A DNA stretch of 64,000 nucleotides from Pterois miles (lineage: Eukaryota > Chordata > Actinopteri > Perciformes > Scorpaenidae), in the NCBI GenBank assembly GCA_947000775.1, contig CAMQGK010000299.1:22253501-22317500 (forward strand), in the 5' to 3' direction. The position numbers and the translations under genes were made by a program. The notes below the pieces were generated by a model. It saw only the letters and a list, made by a program, of their open reading frames with translations, ran no database searches and was not told where the DNA came from. Each line of letters starts with the position of its first letter. Positions within the stretch are counted from its first letter, which is position 1. Shown here piece after piece: positions 62,310 through 64,000 of this stretch.

Positions 62310-62632
62310 AAGTTATTAAGTTTAACTATTAATAATTATAGCTTTTAATAATTAGAACCTTACACATGTACATTAATGTTATAACTATTAATAATTATAG
62401 CTTTTAACAATTAGAACCTTACACATGTACATTAATGTTATAACTATTAAAAATTATAGCTTTTAACAATTAGAACCTTACACATGTACATTAATGTTAT
62501 AACTATTAATAATTATAGCTTTTAACAATTAGAACCTTACACATGTACATTAATGTTATAACTATTAAAAATTATAGCTTTTAACAATTAGAACCTTACA
62601 CATGTACATTAATGTTATAACTAGTAATAATT
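62310..62632. repeat. 59-bp AT-rich tandem repeat
   Basis: About five copies of a unit containing TTAGAACCTTACACATGTAC and AATTATAGCTTTTAACAA. Confidence 0.93.
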
Positions 62633-62769
62633 ATAGTTTTACATACATAATGCTATAATTATTAATAGTTATATCTAAGTTATAATTATTAACATTTATA
62701 TTATCAACATTTTATTGAAGCAAGAATAGAAAATATGGTTGGGCATTTATCAAAAATATCTAGGTATAT

Positions 62770-62774
62770 GATAA

Positions 62775-62818
<44 letters not shown>

Positions 62819-62850
62819 TAACAACAACAATAACAGTAATAATAATAGAG
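62770..62850. repeat. (AAT)n microsatellite
   Basis: ATA triplets passing into AACAAT triplets. Confidence 0.9.
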
Positions 62851-62984
62851 TAAAGTAAAAGTAAGAGTAAAGTATTATTATTATTACAACATACTTTCAA
62901 AAAATTGTTTAGTTTATTTTAAACTGAAATTAAAATCATCTCAGCTCTTTAAACTTTGATATGTTAAATATGTCAAATCAAACA

Positions 62985-63268
62985 TTTTCATAAAGCAGGT
63001 GGTTAAAAGCTTCAAATTTATGACAAATTTATGAATTTCCCTCTGAGGATTAATAAAGATTCATCTTATCTTTTTCTTATCTTAATATAATAAATATGAA
63101 TCTGCTCGCATCAGGATGGAAAATAGTTTAAACAGTTTAACATTTGCTTAAATGTTAATAGTAATAATAATAATAATTATTATAAAATGAATATTGTCAT
63201 GAAGCGTCAAAATAAAATCCATCAGCAGAGAAATCGTCTGATTACAGCCGCACACATTTATAACGTAC
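62985..63268. repeat. Segmental duplication, copy B, with LINE-tail insertion
   Basis: Same as copy A except for an extra block of about 55-60 bp, ATTTCCCTCTGAGGATTAAT plus AAAGATTCATCTTATC and a (TTATC)-type end, and a longer AAT run. The insertion is flanked by AATTTATGA on its left in duplicate. It matches the reverse complement of the tail at 18541. Confidence 0.9.
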
Positions 63269-63391
63269 ACATGTAGGTCAAATCATAATTACTAATTTTT
63301 ATTATGCTTACATGTTTATGTTAAAGTTACTTATAACTTTAACATAAACATATAATTAAAGTATAATGATTAGGGAGATATGTTATGTCAG

Positions 63392-63395
<4 letters not shown>

Positions 63396-63440
<45 letters not shown>
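63396..63440. repeat. (AAT)n microsatellite
   Basis: About 14 ATA triplets. Confidence 0.92.
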
Positions 63441-63524
63441 GACCTTTAACACATTTGAGACATTGAGTTTATTGTTAAAATGATCTCAGGTCTTTTCTTG
63501 GTGTGTTTGAAATGTTGAATGTGA

Positions 63525-63526
63525 GT

Positions 63527-63559
<33 letters not shown>

Positions 63560-63582
63560 ATAATAATAATAATAATAATATA
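63525..63582. repeat. (TA)n followed by (AAT)n
   Basis: About 13 TA dinucleotides, then AATAAT triplets. Confidence 0.92.
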
Positions 63583-63819
63583 TAAATACATTTTTACATG
63601 AAGCAGCAGTTTAAAATATTTATTTCTATTTATAGTTTATGATTATAAATCATCAGCTCGTCCTGTAACATTCAGATAGAAATGAAAGTTTAATACTAAT
63701 TATTATCAATATTAATTAATTATTATTTATATATACATATTATCAATTTAAATGTAAAGAATCATCTGAAGCCGTCTGCTTTATGAACATTTATTAATTA
63801 ATAATAACGGGGCATTTCT

Positions 63820-63820
63820 T

Positions 63821-63878
<58 letters not shown>
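63820..63878. repeat. (TCTA)n microsatellite
   Basis: About 14 TCTA tetramers, uninterrupted. Confidence 0.95.
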
Positions 63879-64000
63879 AGTCGGGTCAAAGTGTTTATGA
63901 TTAATATTTATATGAACTTGCTGTTAACATGATTCCTTCATGTGGAGGTTAAAGCCTGAAGCTGCATCACACGGTTATGAATTATTACCTGTAATGATCA

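Overview
The window is vertebrate nuclear DNA, almost certainly from a percomorph teleost fish. It has interrupted genes with GT-AG introns, and proteins that read as orthologues of human genes. It also carries six copies of one tRNA-derived fish SINE (AFC-like), fish non-LTR retrotransposon pieces and a Gypsy-type LTR element. There is no prokaryotic content.

Four protein-coding loci are visible. (1) A minus-strand first coding exon at 1855-2040, of the kind that opens many fish C2H2 zinc-finger genes; the rest of that gene runs off the left edge. (2) syde1, a synapse-defective-type RhoGAP, on the plus strand from 7212 to 33663. I could assemble 15 coding exons with consistent phases, except for one unresolved junction near 32.4 kb. 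(3) A ppp1r3c-like glycogen-targeting subunit of protein phosphatase 1, plus strand 36428-46450. Its first coding exon has only 14 coding nucleotides and is separated from exon 2 by 8.6 kb. (4) The first coding exon of an EBF/COE transcription factor, closest to EBF3, at 60794-60915; its remaining exons lie beyond the right edge.

The rest is dominated by tandem repeats of many unrelated families. By a rough sum of the coordinates given here they make up more than a third of the window. From left to right these are: a 20-bp satellite (1-1320); several 7- to 23-bp minisatellites (1.3-6.2 kb); a 1.7-kb ACT triplet array, a GTGTGTCA array and a GACA/GTCA array inside syde1 intron 1; a 19-bp minisatellite in syde1 intron 11 broken by a SINE and a solo LTR; an 8.4-kb 13-bp minisatellite filling ppp1r3c intron 1; a compound ~1.2-1.4 kb higher-order repeat (52.5-56.5 kb); a 2-kb pyrimidine tract (57.4-59.4 kb); and AT-rich repeats after the EBF exon. 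Transposable elements sit among these, several nested inside arrays or inside one another, which gives relative ages.

The genes do not form a functional operon-like system; they are independent neighbours (signalling RhoGAP, glycogen metabolism, developmental transcription factor). I found no CRISPR, toxin or novel enzymatic system. The most unusual features are repeat-gene interactions. The ppp1r3c intron is made of a unit that contains branch-point consensus sequences hundreds of times. The ACT array next to syde1 exon 1 keeps the coding frame open for about 1.8 kb. Intron 2 of syde1 is built of units whose ends resemble splice acceptors. Inverted mobile-element copies flank the last syde1 exons.
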